Positions 8,616-16,464 of a DNA stretch of 64,000 nt are shown here, one piece after another. Origin of the DNA: Thermoleophilia bacterium. GTDB taxonomy: Bacteria > Actinomycetota > Thermoleophilia > Gaiellales > Gaiellaceae. The notes beneath the pieces are model-generated. The model ran no database searches and was not told the origin of the DNA. It worked only from the letters and a program-made list of their open reading frames with translations. Numbering within the stretch: the stretch's first letter is position 1; each line of letters opens with the position of its first letter. The stretch is from positions 1 through 64,000 of the forward strand of contig JADLFG010000064.1 in the NCBI GenBank assembly GCA_020845695.1, read 5' to 3'. The translations under genes were made by a program, and so were the position numbers.

Positions 8616-9816
8616 GCTGCGTCGCGCGGCCGTTTGCGCCGGCGCCGGCGCCGCGCTGTTCGCCGGCTGTTTCCTCCTGCTCCACGCGGGGCCGCTCGAC
8701 AGCTACGAGATCGTCGACACGCCGATCTACCGCCAGTACGGGGAGGCGATGCTCGACGGGCGCGTTCCCTACCGGGACTTCGGACTCGAGTATCCGCCGG
8801 GCGCGCTGCCCGCGTTCCTGCTCCCCGCGCTCGCGCCGGGGGACGACTACCGCGCCGCCTTCGAGCTTCTGATGGTGCTCTGCGGTGCCGGCGCGGTCGC
8901 CCTGATGGTGCTCGCGCTGGGGCTTGCGGGCGCCCCGATGCCGAGGCTCGCCGCCGCGGCCGCGCTTGCCGGCGTCGCCCCGCTCGCGCTCGGCTCCGTC
9001 GTCCTCACCCGCTTCGATCTCTGGCCGGCGTTCCTCGTCGCGGCTGCGCTGGCGGCGCTCGCGGACGGCCGCGACCGGCTCGGTCTCGGCCTGATCGCCC
9101 TCGCCGCCGCCGCCAAGCTCTACCCGCTCGTCCTGGCGCCGCTCGCGCTCGCGTACGTCGCCCGCCACCGCGGCGGGCGACGGGCCGCGGCCTGCCTCGG
9201 CGTCTTCCTGCTCGTGCTCGCCGCCTGCCTCGGTCCGTTCGCGGTGCTCTCGCCCGACGGGCTCGCCGCGGCGCTGGAGCGCCAGACCGGCCGGCCGCTC
9301 CAGCTCGAGAGCCTGGGCGCGTCGCTGCTCCTCGCCGCGCACCGGGCGGGATGGTACGAGCCGACGGTCGTCTCGAGCTTCGGCTCCCAGAACCTCGCCG
9401 GCAGCCTGCCCGATGCGGTCGCGGCGGCCCAGACGGCGCTGCAGGCGTCCGCGGTCGCTGGGGTCTGGCTCCTGTTCGCGCTGCGCCGCTCCGACGTCGG
9501 CGGGCTCCTGACCGCCAGCGCGGGAGCGGTGGCCGTGCTCGTCGCCCTCGGCAAGGTGCTTTCGCCGCAGTTCCTGATCTGGCTCGTCCCGCTCGTGCCG
9601 CTCGCCGCCGGCAGGCGCGGTGCCGCGGCCTCGGCGCTCTTCCTGGGCACGCTGGTCCTGACCCGGCTCTGGTTCCCGGCCGGCTACTGGGAGCTCGTCG
9701 GGCTCGCGCCCGGCCAGACCTGGCTCCTGCTCGCGCGAAACCTCCTGCTGGTCGCGGTCGCGGTGGTGCTGGTCGCGGCTAGCCCACGTTCACCCGCACC
9801 GGCTCGCAGGCGGTAG
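8575..9816 (+). CDS. GT87/DUF2029-type integral membrane glycosyltransferase-like protein
   Basis: A 413-residue protein with about ten membrane helices. The first periplasmic loop (DTPIYRQYGEAMLDGRVPYRDFGLEYPPGALP in two parts) carries the acidic and aromatic residues typical of GT-C mannosyltransferases using polyprenyl-phosphate-mannose. It probably adds sugars to cell-envelope glycans. The ATG at 8575 lies inside the preceding gene, so the pair is co-translated. The 3' end overlaps the convergent minus-strand gene by 38 bases. Confidence 0.6.
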   Translation: MSATSESRPARASELRRAAVCAGAGAALFAGCFLLLHAGPLDSYEIVDTPIYRQYGEAMLDGRVPYRDFGLEYPPGALPAFLLPALAPGDDYRAAFELLMVLCGAGAVALMVLALGLAGAPMPRLAAAAALAGVAPLALGSVVLTRFDLWPAFLVAAALAALADGRDRLGLGLIALAAAAKLYPLVLAPLALAYVARHRGGRRAAACLGVFLLVLAACLGPFAVLSPDGLAAALERQTGRPLQLESLGASLLLAAHRAGWYEPTVVSSFGSQNLAGSLPDAVAAAQTALQASAVAGVWLLFALRRSDVGGLLTASAGAVAVLVALGKVLSPQFLIWLVPLVPLAAGRRGAAASALFLGTLVLTRLWFPAGYWELVGLAPGQTWLLLARNLLLVAVAVVLVAASPRSPAPARRR

Positions 9817-10561
9817 CCCGTCCGTCCGGGCCGCACTCGACCAGGGCGCCCTCGATGCGCACCCCGCCGTCGGCGGGATGGAAGCGGACGGGGAGGCCGG
9901 TGCGCATCCGCTCGATCGCGAGCTCGGCGGAGACGCCGATCACCGAGTCGTGCGGGCCGGTCATGCCGGCGTCGGTCAGCGCCGCGGTACCGCCGGGAAG
10001 GACGCGGGCGTCGTTCGTCTGCACGTGGGTGTGCGTGCCGATCACCGCCGTCGCGCGGCCGTCGAGAAGGCGGGCGAGCGCGATCTTCTCGCTCGTCGCC
10101 TCCGCGTGGAAGTCGATGAGCACGACCGGCGTCTCGACCAGCGCCTCGGCCACGAGCTGTTCCGCGAGCGCGAACGGGTGCGCATAGCTGTCCATGAACA
10201 GCGCGCCGAGCAGGTTGATCACCGCGACCGGCGTTCCGTCCGCGGCCGGCACGACGGTGGCGCCACGCCCGGGCGCGCCCGGGCCGCCCAGGTTGGCTGG
10301 CCGCAGCAGGCGCGGGGAGCTGCCGAGCAGGGGCACGAGGTCGCGGCGCCGCCAGACGTGGTTGCCGGTGGTGATGACGTCGGCGCCGCGGTCGAGCAGC
10401 AGCCCGGCCAGCTTCGCGGTCAGCCCCGCCCCGTCGGCGGCGTTCTCGCCGTTGACGACGCAGAAGTCGACCTCGAGCTCGACGCGCAGCCCGGGCAGCC
10501 GCGCCTCGACGGCCCGCCGGCCGGGGGCGCCGAACACGTCCGCGACGAAGAGGATCCGCAG
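9779..10561 (-). CDS. YmdB-like metallophosphoesterase (TIGR00282 family)
   Basis: Metal-dependent phosphodiesterase; the family member YmdB hydrolyses 2',3'-cyclic nucleotides and affects biofilm in Bacillus. Metal-site motifs are VNGENAADGAG, TTGNHVWRR, IDFHAEATSEK and IGTHTHVQTND. The first metal Asp belongs to an N-terminus reading RILFVADVFGAPGR, which begins upstream of the GTG at 10537. No ATG, GTG or TTG is in frame there, so a CTG at 10561, just after the stop of the upstream gene, is the best start (260 residues). Co-directional with the LytM-like gene. Confidence 0.75.
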   Translation of the reverse strand: MRILFVADVFGAPGRRAVEARLPGLRVELEVDFCVVNGENAADGAGLTAKLAGLLLDRGADVITTGNHVWRRRDLVPLLGSSPRLLRPANLGGPGAPGRGATVVPAADGTPVAVINLLGALFMDSYAHPFALAEQLVAEALVETPVVLIDFHAEATSEKIALARLLDGRATAVIGTHTHVQTNDARVLPGGTAALTDAGMTGPHDSVIGVSAELAIERMRTGLPVRFHPADGGVRIEGALVECGPDGRATACEPVRVNVG

Positions 10562-10563
10562 AG

Positions 10564-11343
10564 CTAGGGGAGCGAGAGGTTCGCGGTCGGGTGCACCTCG
10601 AGGTGCACGTGATGCCCGAGATCGTGCGTGTAGCGGGCGAGGGCCGAGGACTCGACCGCGGAGAGGTCGATCACGCGCCCGACCTTCGTCTTCGAGCGAA
10701 CGACGGTGGAGCCGACGCTGAGCGACTCGTCGGCGGAGACGTTCGTGACCGAGACGACGAGCCCCGGGCTGCCGGTCGGCTGGATGTCGATTCGCACCCC
10801 CTGCGCCCGGCCCGAGACGACGCGCTCGGAGATCGCGGCGACGGTACCGTCCACCGGCGCGTAGACGTCCGTTCCCACCGGGGCGCCGACGTCGAGGCCG
10901 GCGGTCGCCGGCCCGCCCTCACCCCCGAGCAGGTAGTAGCGGATCCCGCCCGAGCCGTCGCCGAAGAAGCGGTTGAAGATCCGGGTCAAGAGGCCCGCGT
11001 TCGCCTGCGTACCCACCGGGTCGAGCTCGAGCGCGCCCTGGCCGGCGGCGTGGTAGCCGATCGCGGTGACGCGGCTCTCCTCGACCGGCAGATGGATCCG
11101 CACCGAGCCGAGCAGCGCGAGCACCGTCGGCGCGGGCGGTCCGGCGGGGAGCAGCCGCTCGGCGGCCGGGACGGGGACCGGACGGGAGGCCGAGCCCGAG
11201 TCGAGCGCGAGCACGGCGATCGGGACCGCGATCGCGATGCTGAGCGCGGCGATCGCGAGCCGGCGGAGCCGCCTCGTCCGCGCGCGTGCGCGCGAGCGGA
11301 TGTCCCCGTGCGCGACGAGACCTGAGGCCTGGGGCCGGGCCAT
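10564..11343 (-). CDS. LytM/M23-like envelope protein, catalytic site incomplete
   Basis: A 259-residue protein with an N-terminal Arg-rich stretch, one membrane anchor (residues about 28-46) and an exported C-terminal domain of M23 peptidase fold: GLDVGAPVGTDVYAPVDGTVAAI, then HDLGHHVHLEVHP. Active M23 enzymes have His-x3-Asp at the first site. Here the His position is occupied by Ala-Gly before LD, so it may be an inactive regulator, as in LytM activators, or use a different ligand. The ATG at 11343 is supported by a -10 box 8 bases upstream. Confidence 0.6.
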   Translation of the reverse strand: MARPQASGLVAHGDIRSRARARTRRLRRLAIAALSIAIAVPIAVLALDSGSASRPVPVPAAERLLPAGPPAPTVLALLGSVRIHLPVEESRVTAIGYHAAGQGALELDPVGTQANAGLLTRIFNRFFGDGSGGIRYYLLGGEGGPATAGLDVGAPVGTDVYAPVDGTVAAISERVVSGRAQGVRIDIQPTGSPGLVVSVTNVSADESLSVGSTVVRSKTKVGRVIDLSAVESSALARYTHDLGHHVHLEVHPTANLSLP

Positions 11344-11350
11344 CCGCCTG

Positions 11351-11360
11351 ACGGTACCAT
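11351..11360. promoter_or_regulatory. overlapping divergent -10 boxes
   Basis: On the minus strand TACCGT (11356 to 11351) ends 8 bases before the ATG at 11343. On the plus strand TACCAT (11355-11360) would start RNA near 11367, upstream of the ATG at 11387. The two boxes share the central GGTACC, so the polymerases would compete for one site. Confidence 0.5.
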
Positions 11361-11386
11361 GCCCCGGCGGTGAACGAGCGAGGCGC

Positions 11387-12067
11387 ATGCCCGCGTCCCT
11401 AGCCCGGCGGACGCTGCTCTCGGCCCGCGGCGTCACTCGCCGCTACGGCCGCCACGTGGCGCTCGCGCCGGTGGACTTCGACGTCGTCACGGGCGAGCTC
11501 GTGGCCGTGATCGGCCCGAACGGCGCGGGTAAGTCGACTCTGGTCGCGATCCTCGCGGGCGCGCTGCGGGCCACCGGGGGCACCGTCACCCCCGGCGAGC
11601 CGCCGCCGCGGGTCGGCTGGGTGCCGCAACGCCCCGCTCAGTACGGGCGGCTGTCGGCGCGCGAGAACCTCGAGCTGTTCGCCCGCCTCGAAGGCGTCGC
11701 CGATCCCGCGACGGCCGCGGCGCGCCTCATCGAGACGGTCGAGCTGCCCGCGGACGACCGCCCCGCCGCCAATCTCTCGATCGGCAACCAGCAGCGCCTC
11801 AACCTCGCGATCGCGTTGCTCGCCGAGCCCGACGTGCTCCTGCTCGACGAGCCCACCGCCGCGCTCGACCCGAGGCAGCGGCGGCGGCTGTGGGAGCTCG
11901 CGACCCGGACGCGCGACCGCGGCGGCGCAGTCGTGTTCGTGACCCAGAACCTGGAGGAGCTCGAGCGGTTCGCCGACCGCGTCTGCGTGCTGCGCGCCGG
12001 CGAGCTCCTCTTCGACGGCCCGCGGGCGGACTACGACACGACGCTCGAGGCGCACGTGTTCGCATGA
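11387..12067 (+). CDS. ABC transporter ATP-binding protein
   Basis: A 226-residue ATPase of the exporter (CcmA/NatA-like) class. Walker A GPNGAGKST and Walker B VLLLDEPTAALD are intact. The signature is the variant LSIGNQQRLNLA instead of LSGGQ. It pairs with the permease that starts in its stop codon (ATGA overlap). The substrate is unknown. Position upstream of hemB and hemL could mean a heme-related or cytochrome-related cargo, but nothing in the protein shows this. Confidence 0.8.
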   Translation: MPASLARRTLLSARGVTRRYGRHVALAPVDFDVVTGELVAVIGPNGAGKSTLVAILAGALRATGGTVTPGEPPPRVGWVPQRPAQYGRLSARENLELFARLEGVADPATAAARLIETVELPADDRPAANLSIGNQQRLNLAIALLAEPDVLLLDEPTAALDPRQRRRLWELATRTRDRGGAVVFVTQNLEELERFADRVCVLRAGELLFDGPRADYDTTLEAHVFA

Positions 12068-13410
12068 GGCGCGCCCGCTTCCTGCTCGGGAAGGATCTGC
12101 GCATCCTGCGCCGCTCGCCGACGGTGCTGGCGGCGCTCGTGCTCTACCCGCTCGTGATCGCGCTCATCGTCGGCCTCGTCGTCCGCTACGCGGGCGACCG
12201 GCCGCGAGTGGCGCTCGTCGACGAGGACGGGCTGCCGGCGGAGCTCGTCGTCGGCGGCGAGCACTTCGACGTGCAGCGGATCTTCGACCGCGCCGCCGAG
12301 GACGTCGACCTCGTCCGGCTCGACGCCGGCGAGGCCGACCGGCAGCTCGGCAACGGGGACGTTCTCGGCGTGCTGGTGATCCCGGAGGGCTTCGAGCGCA
12401 AGCTGAAGGGGATGATCACCGCGCCGAGCGTGACGCTCAAGACGACCGAGAGCGCGCTCGCGAACCGGATCGTCGAGAAGGTGCAGGCGCTCGTGTACGC
12501 CGTCAACCGCGAGCTCCAGTCCGCCTTCATCGAGGGCGACCTGCGCGCGATCGACGCGCTCTTGAACGGCGGCCAGGGGATGCTGTTCGACATCGAGTTC
12601 GACATCATGGGCCTGAAGGAGGCCGGGCGCCGGCTCGAGCAGCTGGCGCGCTCGCTCGACCCGGAGCTGGCCGCCGAGGCGGCCGAGCTCGCCGACTTCA
12701 TGCACCAGTCGCAGACGGCCGTCGAGAACATCGAGGAGCCATTGCGGGCGACGGCGAACCCGATCGAGCTCGTGCAGGAACGCAGCGGCGGCCGCGCGAT
12801 CCTCCTCTCGGCCAGCGTCCAGGCGTACGGGCTCGCGCTCACGCTCGGGTTCGTGGCGTTGCTGCTCGCCGCCGCGGGGATCGCCTCCGAGCGCGACGAG
12901 AACGTGCTCGGCCGGCTTGCGCGCGGGCTCGTGCCGCTCGGGGAGCTGGTGGTCGAGAAGGTCGTGTTCGTCGCGGTGGTGGCGGGCGCGATTGGGACGC
13001 TGCTCGCGCTCGCGTTCGGGCTCGCCGTCGAGATCGGTGACGTGCCGGGCGGCGAGCCGTGGGCGCGCTTCCCCGTCATCGTCGCCGGTCTGCTCCTCGC
13101 CGCCGCCGCCTTTGGTGCGCTCGGAATCGTGATCGGCGCGGTCGCGCGGGAGGCGCGCGCGGCCACGCTCGTCGCGTTCCTCGTCGCGCTGCCGATCATG
13201 CTGCTCGGGCTTGTCCCGACCAGCGTCATCCCCGCGACCGGGTGGATCTCGGACGCGTTCCCGTTCAGCCACGGCGCCCGGCTCCTCTCTGCGACCCTGT
13301 CGGATGTCGACCCGGCCGGCGCGGTCGCCCGCGAGGCGGGCTGGCTGGCCGGGCTGGCGCTCGCGTACGGCGCCGTCGCGCGCGTGTCCGTGCGAAGATT
13401 GCTGACGTGA
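12064..13410 (+). CDS. ABC-2 type exporter permease
   Basis: A 448-residue membrane protein of the ABC-2 exporter layout. One N-terminal helix (residues about 18-42) is followed by a large exported domain (about 45-250) holding [11 protein letters not shown] and [16 protein letters not shown], and then five or six C-terminal helices with the conserved [16 protein letters not shown] segment. It forms the channel for the preceding ATPase. Translation is coupled on both sides: the start overlaps the ATPase stop and the stop overlaps the hemB GTG. Confidence 0.75.
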   Translation: MRRARFLLGKDLRILRRSPTVLAALVLYPLVIALIVGLVVRYAGDRPRVALVDEDGLPAELVVGGEHFDVQRIFDRAAEDVDLVRLDAGEADRQLGNGDVLGVLVIPEGFERKLKGMITAPSVTLKTTESALANRIVEKVQALVYAVNRELQSAFIEGDLRAIDALLNGGQGMLFDIEFDIMGLKEAGRRLEQLARSLDPELAAEAAELADFMHQSQTAVENIEEPLRATANPIELVQERSGGRAILLSASVQAYGLALTLGFVALLLAAAGIASERDENVLGRLARGLVPLGELVVEKVVFVAVVAGAIGTLLALAFGLAVEIGDVPGGEPWARFPVIVAGLLLAAAAFGALGIVIGAVAREARAATLVAFLVALPIMLLGLVPTSVIPATGWISDAFPFSHGARLLSATLSDVDPAGAVAREAGWLAGLALAYGAVARVSVRRLLT

Positions 13411-14378
13411 GCGCGTTCCCGATCACGCGCCTGCGACGCCTGCGGCGGACCCCCGGGCTGAGGGCGCTCGTGCGCGAGACCGGCCTCGACGCCGGCGACC
13501 TCGTCTACCCCCTGTTCGTCTGCCCCGGCGAGGGCGTTGCCGAGCCGCTCGAGGGGCTTCAGGGGATCGGCCGCCTCTCGGTCGACCGCCTCTGCGACGA
13601 GGCCGAGGAGGCGAGTCGGCTCGGCGTGGCGGCTGTGCTCCTGTTCGGGATCCCGGAGGAGAAGGACGAGGTCGGCTCGGGCGCCTACGCGGACGACGGG
13701 ATCGTCCAGCGAGCGTTGAGGGCGCTCCGGCAGCGGCTGCCGGGGCTCGTGCTCGTCACCGACGTCTGCCTGTGCGAGTACACGTCCCACGGTCACTGCG
13801 GCGTGATCGAGGACGGCGAGGTGCTGAACGACCCGAGCCTCGAGCTGCTCGCGCGGACCGCCGTCTCGCACGTCGAGGCCGGCGCCGACGCGGTCGCTCC
13901 GAGCGACATGATGGACGGGCGCGTCGGCGCGATCCGCTCCGCCCTCGACGACGCGGGCCGCGAGACCGTTCCGGTGATCGCCTACTCGGCCAAGTTCGCG
14001 TCCTCCTTCTACGGCCCGTTTCGCGAGGTCGCCGACTCGGCGCCGGCGTTCGGCGACCGGCGCAGCTACCAGCTGGACCCGGCGAACCTGCGCGAGGCGC
14101 TGCGCGAGTGCGAGCTCGACATCGGCGAGGGGGCCGACATGATCATGGTCAAGCCCGCCCTGCCGTACCTCGACGTGATCCGCGCCGCCCGCGAGCGCTT
14201 CGACGTGCCGCTCGCCGCGTACAACGTCAGCGGCGAGTACGCGATGGTGAAGGCGGCCGCCGCCGGCGGCTGGCTCGACGAGCGCCAGGCGGCGCTCGAG
14301 AGCCTGCTCGCGATCAAGCGCGCCGGTGCCGACCTGATCTTCACCTACTGGGCCAAGGAGGCCGCGGCATGGCTGTGA
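13407..14378 (+). CDS. hemB: delta-aminolevulinic acid dehydratase (porphobilinogen synthase)
   Basis: Joins two 5-aminolevulinate molecules into porphobilinogen, the second step of C5-route heme synthesis. Schiff-base lysines are near 196 ([12 protein letters not shown]) and 249 ([10 protein letters not shown]). The zinc-type cysteine cluster [14 protein letters not shown] is at 119-132, so this is a Zn enzyme and not the Mg-only form. The length of 323 is standard. GTG overlaps the permease stop. hemL follows 25 bases later. Confidence 0.93.
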   Translation: MSAFPITRLRRLRRTPGLRALVRETGLDAGDLVYPLFVCPGEGVAEPLEGLQGIGRLSVDRLCDEAEEASRLGVAAVLLFGIPEEKDEVGSGAYADDGIVQRALRALRQRLPGLVLVTDVCLCEYTSHGHCGVIEDGEVLNDPSLELLARTAVSHVEAGADAVAPSDMMDGRVGAIRSALDDAGRETVPVIAYSAKFASSFYGPFREVADSAPAFGDRRSYQLDPANLREALRECELDIGEGADMIMVKPALPYLDVIRAARERFDVPLAAYNVSGEYAMVKAAAAGGWLDERQAALESLLAIKRAGADLIFTYWAKEAAAWL

Positions 14379-14403
14379 GCCGAGCCGGGGCGCGCTAGCG
14401 TCG

Positions 14404-15681
14404 ATGCCGGACACCGCTCGCAGCGCCGAGCTCTACCGCCGCGCCCGCCAGCTGATCCCGGGCGGCGTCAACTCGCCGGTACGCGCGATGCGGGCCGTCG
14501 GGCTCGACGCGCCGCTGTTCGTGCGGCGCGGCGAGGGCGCGTACATGGAGGACGAGGACGGCAACCGCTACGTCGACTGGGTGATGTCGTGGGGGCCGCT
14601 CGTCTTCGGCCACGCCGATCCCGAGATCGTGGCGGCGGTCCAGGAGGCCGCCGCCGGCGGCACGACGTTCGGAGCGCCGACCGAGCGCGAGGTCGAGCTC
14701 GCCGCCGAGATCGTCGACGCCGTCCCCTCGATCGAGCAGGTGCGGCTCGTCTCGTCGGGCACCGAGGCCGCGATGAGCGCGCTTCGGCTCGCGCGCGGCG
14801 TCACCCGGCGCGACCGGGTGCTCAAGCTCGCCGGCTGCTACCACGGCCACGCCGACGCGCTGCTCGCGAGCGCCGGCTCGGGACTCGCGACGCTCGGCAT
14901 CCCGTCGTCCCCAGGCGTTCCGACCGGCGCGACCGCAGACACGGTCGTCTGCCCGTTCAACGACGTCGACGCGGCCGCCGCAGCCGTCGAGCGCTACGGC
15001 GAGGGGCTTGCGGCGATTCTCGTCGAGCCGGTGGCGGGCAACATGGGCGTCGTCCCGCCCGCTCCCGGGTTCCTCGAGGCGCTGCGCGCCCTCTGCGACG
15101 CGAGCGGCGCCCTGCTCGTCTTCGACGAGGTGATCACCGGCTTCCGGGTCGCGCGCGGCGGCGCCCAGGAACGCTTCGGCGTCCTCCCCGACCTGACCGT
15201 GCTCGGCAAGATCGCGGGTGGCGGACTGCCGCTCGCCGCGTTCGGCGGCCGGGCGGAGCTGATGGAGCAGCTCGCTCCGAGCGGCGCTGTCTACCAGGCG
15301 GGGACGCTGTCCGGAAACCCGCTTGCGACCGCGGCCGCGCTGGTCGTGCTGCGGCGGCTGCGCGACCCGGCCGTCTACGAGCGGCTGGAGGCAACGGGCG
15401 CCGCGCTCGAGACCGGGCTGCGCGAGGCCCTCGCCGGCGCCCCCGCCTGCGTCCAGCGCGTCGGCGCGATGGCGACGCTCTTCTGCCATCCGGGACCGGT
15501 CGGGAACTTCGCCACCGCTGCCGCAGCCGACACCGACCGCTACGGCGCCCTCTTTCGCCATCTCCTCGAGCGGGGCGTCTACGTCGCTCCCTCGCAGTTC
15601 GAGGCCATGTTCGTCTCCACCGCCCATGGCGAGGCCGAGGTCGAGCGCACCGTCGCCGCGGCGGCGGAGCTGTTCGCGTGA
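14404..15681 (+). CDS. hemL: glutamate-1-semialdehyde 2,1-aminomutase
   Basis: PLP enzyme that converts glutamate-1-semialdehyde to 5-aminolevulinate, feeding HemB. The PLP lysine is near residue 269 in VLGKIAGGGLPLAAFGG. The N-terminal PGGVNSPVRAM, the SSGTEAAMSALRLAR loop and CYHGHAD are diagnostic. The length of 425 is normal. The stop overlaps the GTG of the next, unknown gene. HemA (glutamyl-tRNA reductase) is not in the window. Confidence 0.93.
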   Translation: MPDTARSAELYRRARQLIPGGVNSPVRAMRAVGLDAPLFVRRGEGAYMEDEDGNRYVDWVMSWGPLVFGHADPEIVAAVQEAAAGGTTFGAPTEREVELAAEIVDAVPSIEQVRLVSSGTEAAMSALRLARGVTRRDRVLKLAGCYHGHADALLASAGSGLATLGIPSSPGVPTGATADTVVCPFNDVDAAAAAVERYGEGLAAILVEPVAGNMGVVPPAPGFLEALRALCDASGALLVFDEVITGFRVARGGAQERFGVLPDLTVLGKIAGGGLPLAAFGGRAELMEQLAPSGAVYQAGTLSGNPLATAAALVVLRRLRDPAVYERLEATGAALETGLREALAGAPACVQRVGAMATLFCHPGPVGNFATAAAADTDRYGALFRHLLERGVYVAPSQFEAMFVSTAHGEAEVERTVAAAAELFA

Positions 15682-16214
15682 CGGACGTCTTCGCGACGAT
15701 CGCGCGCGAGGCCGCCGCGGAGAGCCCGCTCTGGAGCGCTGCCCTGCGGGCCGAGCGGGAGCGGGAGCCCGAAGCGGTCTTCTCGCCCCTCTGCCAGGAG
15801 CGCTACGCGCTCGCGCTCGAGTCGATCTACGAGGGCTACCTCCTGCACTACGGCCGCCCGCGGCTGTTCTCGCCGGGCGACCGCGACGCCGCCGTCCTGC
15901 TCGGCGACTACCTGTACGCGCACGGGCTGGTGCGGCTGTCCGAGCACGGCGACGTCGCCGCGGTGGCCGACCTGGCCGAGCTGATCTCGCTCTGCATGCA
16001 GCTTCGCGCCGAGCGTGCGAACGGTGGCCCCGACGGCGCCGCGTGGGCGGCGACGGCCGCCCTGCTCGGGACGGGCGGCGAGCGCCTGGAGGAGGCCCGG
16101 GCGGCGCTGCGCCTCGGGGGCGATCCCTCACCGCTCGAGCGCCTGGCAACCGGCGTCGCGGGCGCCGACGCGGTCGCGCGCGCACTCGCCGCTCACCGCG
16201 CACGGGTCGAGTAA
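15678..16214 (+). CDS. uncharacterised helical protein coupled to hemL
   Basis: Not recognised with confidence. It has 178 residues, is soluble, and appears almost all-helical and rich in Ala, Glu and Arg. The segment DRDAAVLLGDYLYAHGLVRL recalls the helix before the active site in isoprenyl diphosphate synthases, but the Asp-rich DDxxD motif is absent. GTG overlaps the hemL stop, so it is co-translated with heme genes. It lies upstream of the menaquinone run, so a role in either pathway is possible. Confidence 0.55.
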   Translation: MTDVFATIAREAAAESPLWSAALRAEREREPEAVFSPLCQERYALALESIYEGYLLHYGRPRLFSPGDRDAAVLLGDYLYAHGLVRLSEHGDVAAVADLAELISLCMQLRAERANGGPDGAAWAATAALLGTGGERLEEARAALRLGGDPSPLERLATGVAGADAVARALAAHRARVE

Positions 16215-16227
16215 GATCGGCATCGCG

Positions 16228-16392
16228 ATGGAGCACGTGCTGAACGCGATCCTGTTCGCCGCGACGAAGACGCCCGACGAGGAAGGCCGGGACATCGTCC
16301 TCTCGATGCTAGTCGTCGGCCTGATCTTCGTCGGCGTGATCGCCCTCGGCGGCCTCTCGAAGCTGCGCGGGCAGCGCCGCCGGCGCTCGTAG
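16228..16392 (+). CDS. 54-residue single-span membrane protein
   Basis: A short protein with one membrane helix (residues about 25-43, VLSMLVVGLIFVGVIALGG) and a basic tail (KLRGQRRRRS), giving an N-out/C-in layout. The N-terminus MEHVLNAILFAATKTPDEEG is weakly amphipathic. It starts 14 bases after the preceding gene. No family recognised. The consistent codon choice and defined topology favour a real small protein. Confidence 0.5.
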   Translation: MEHVLNAILFAATKTPDEEGRDIVLSMLVVGLIFVGVIALGGLSKLRGQRRRRS

Positions 16393-16434
16393 GCACGCCC
16401 GGCGGGCCCGACGCGCTCCCGCAGACCGGGAGGG

Positions 16435-16451
16435 CGGCTCGGGGCGAGCCG
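16435..16451 (+). promoter_or_regulatory. 17-bp dyad abutting the ubiD -10 box
   Basis: CGGCTCG-GGG-CGAGCCG is a perfect 7-bp inverted repeat that ends exactly where the TAGAAT box (16452-16457) begins. The position suits an operator in the spacer between -35 and -10, or a short terminator for the small upstream gene. Confidence 0.4.
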
Positions 16452-16457
16452 TAGAAT
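16452..16457 (+). promoter_or_regulatory. -10 box for a leaderless ubiD transcript
   Basis: TAGAAT ends 8 bases before the GTG at 16465. The alternative ATG at 16456 lies inside the box itself, so the GTG is the more likely start. Confidence 0.5.
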
Positions 16458-16464
16458 GGCCCGC

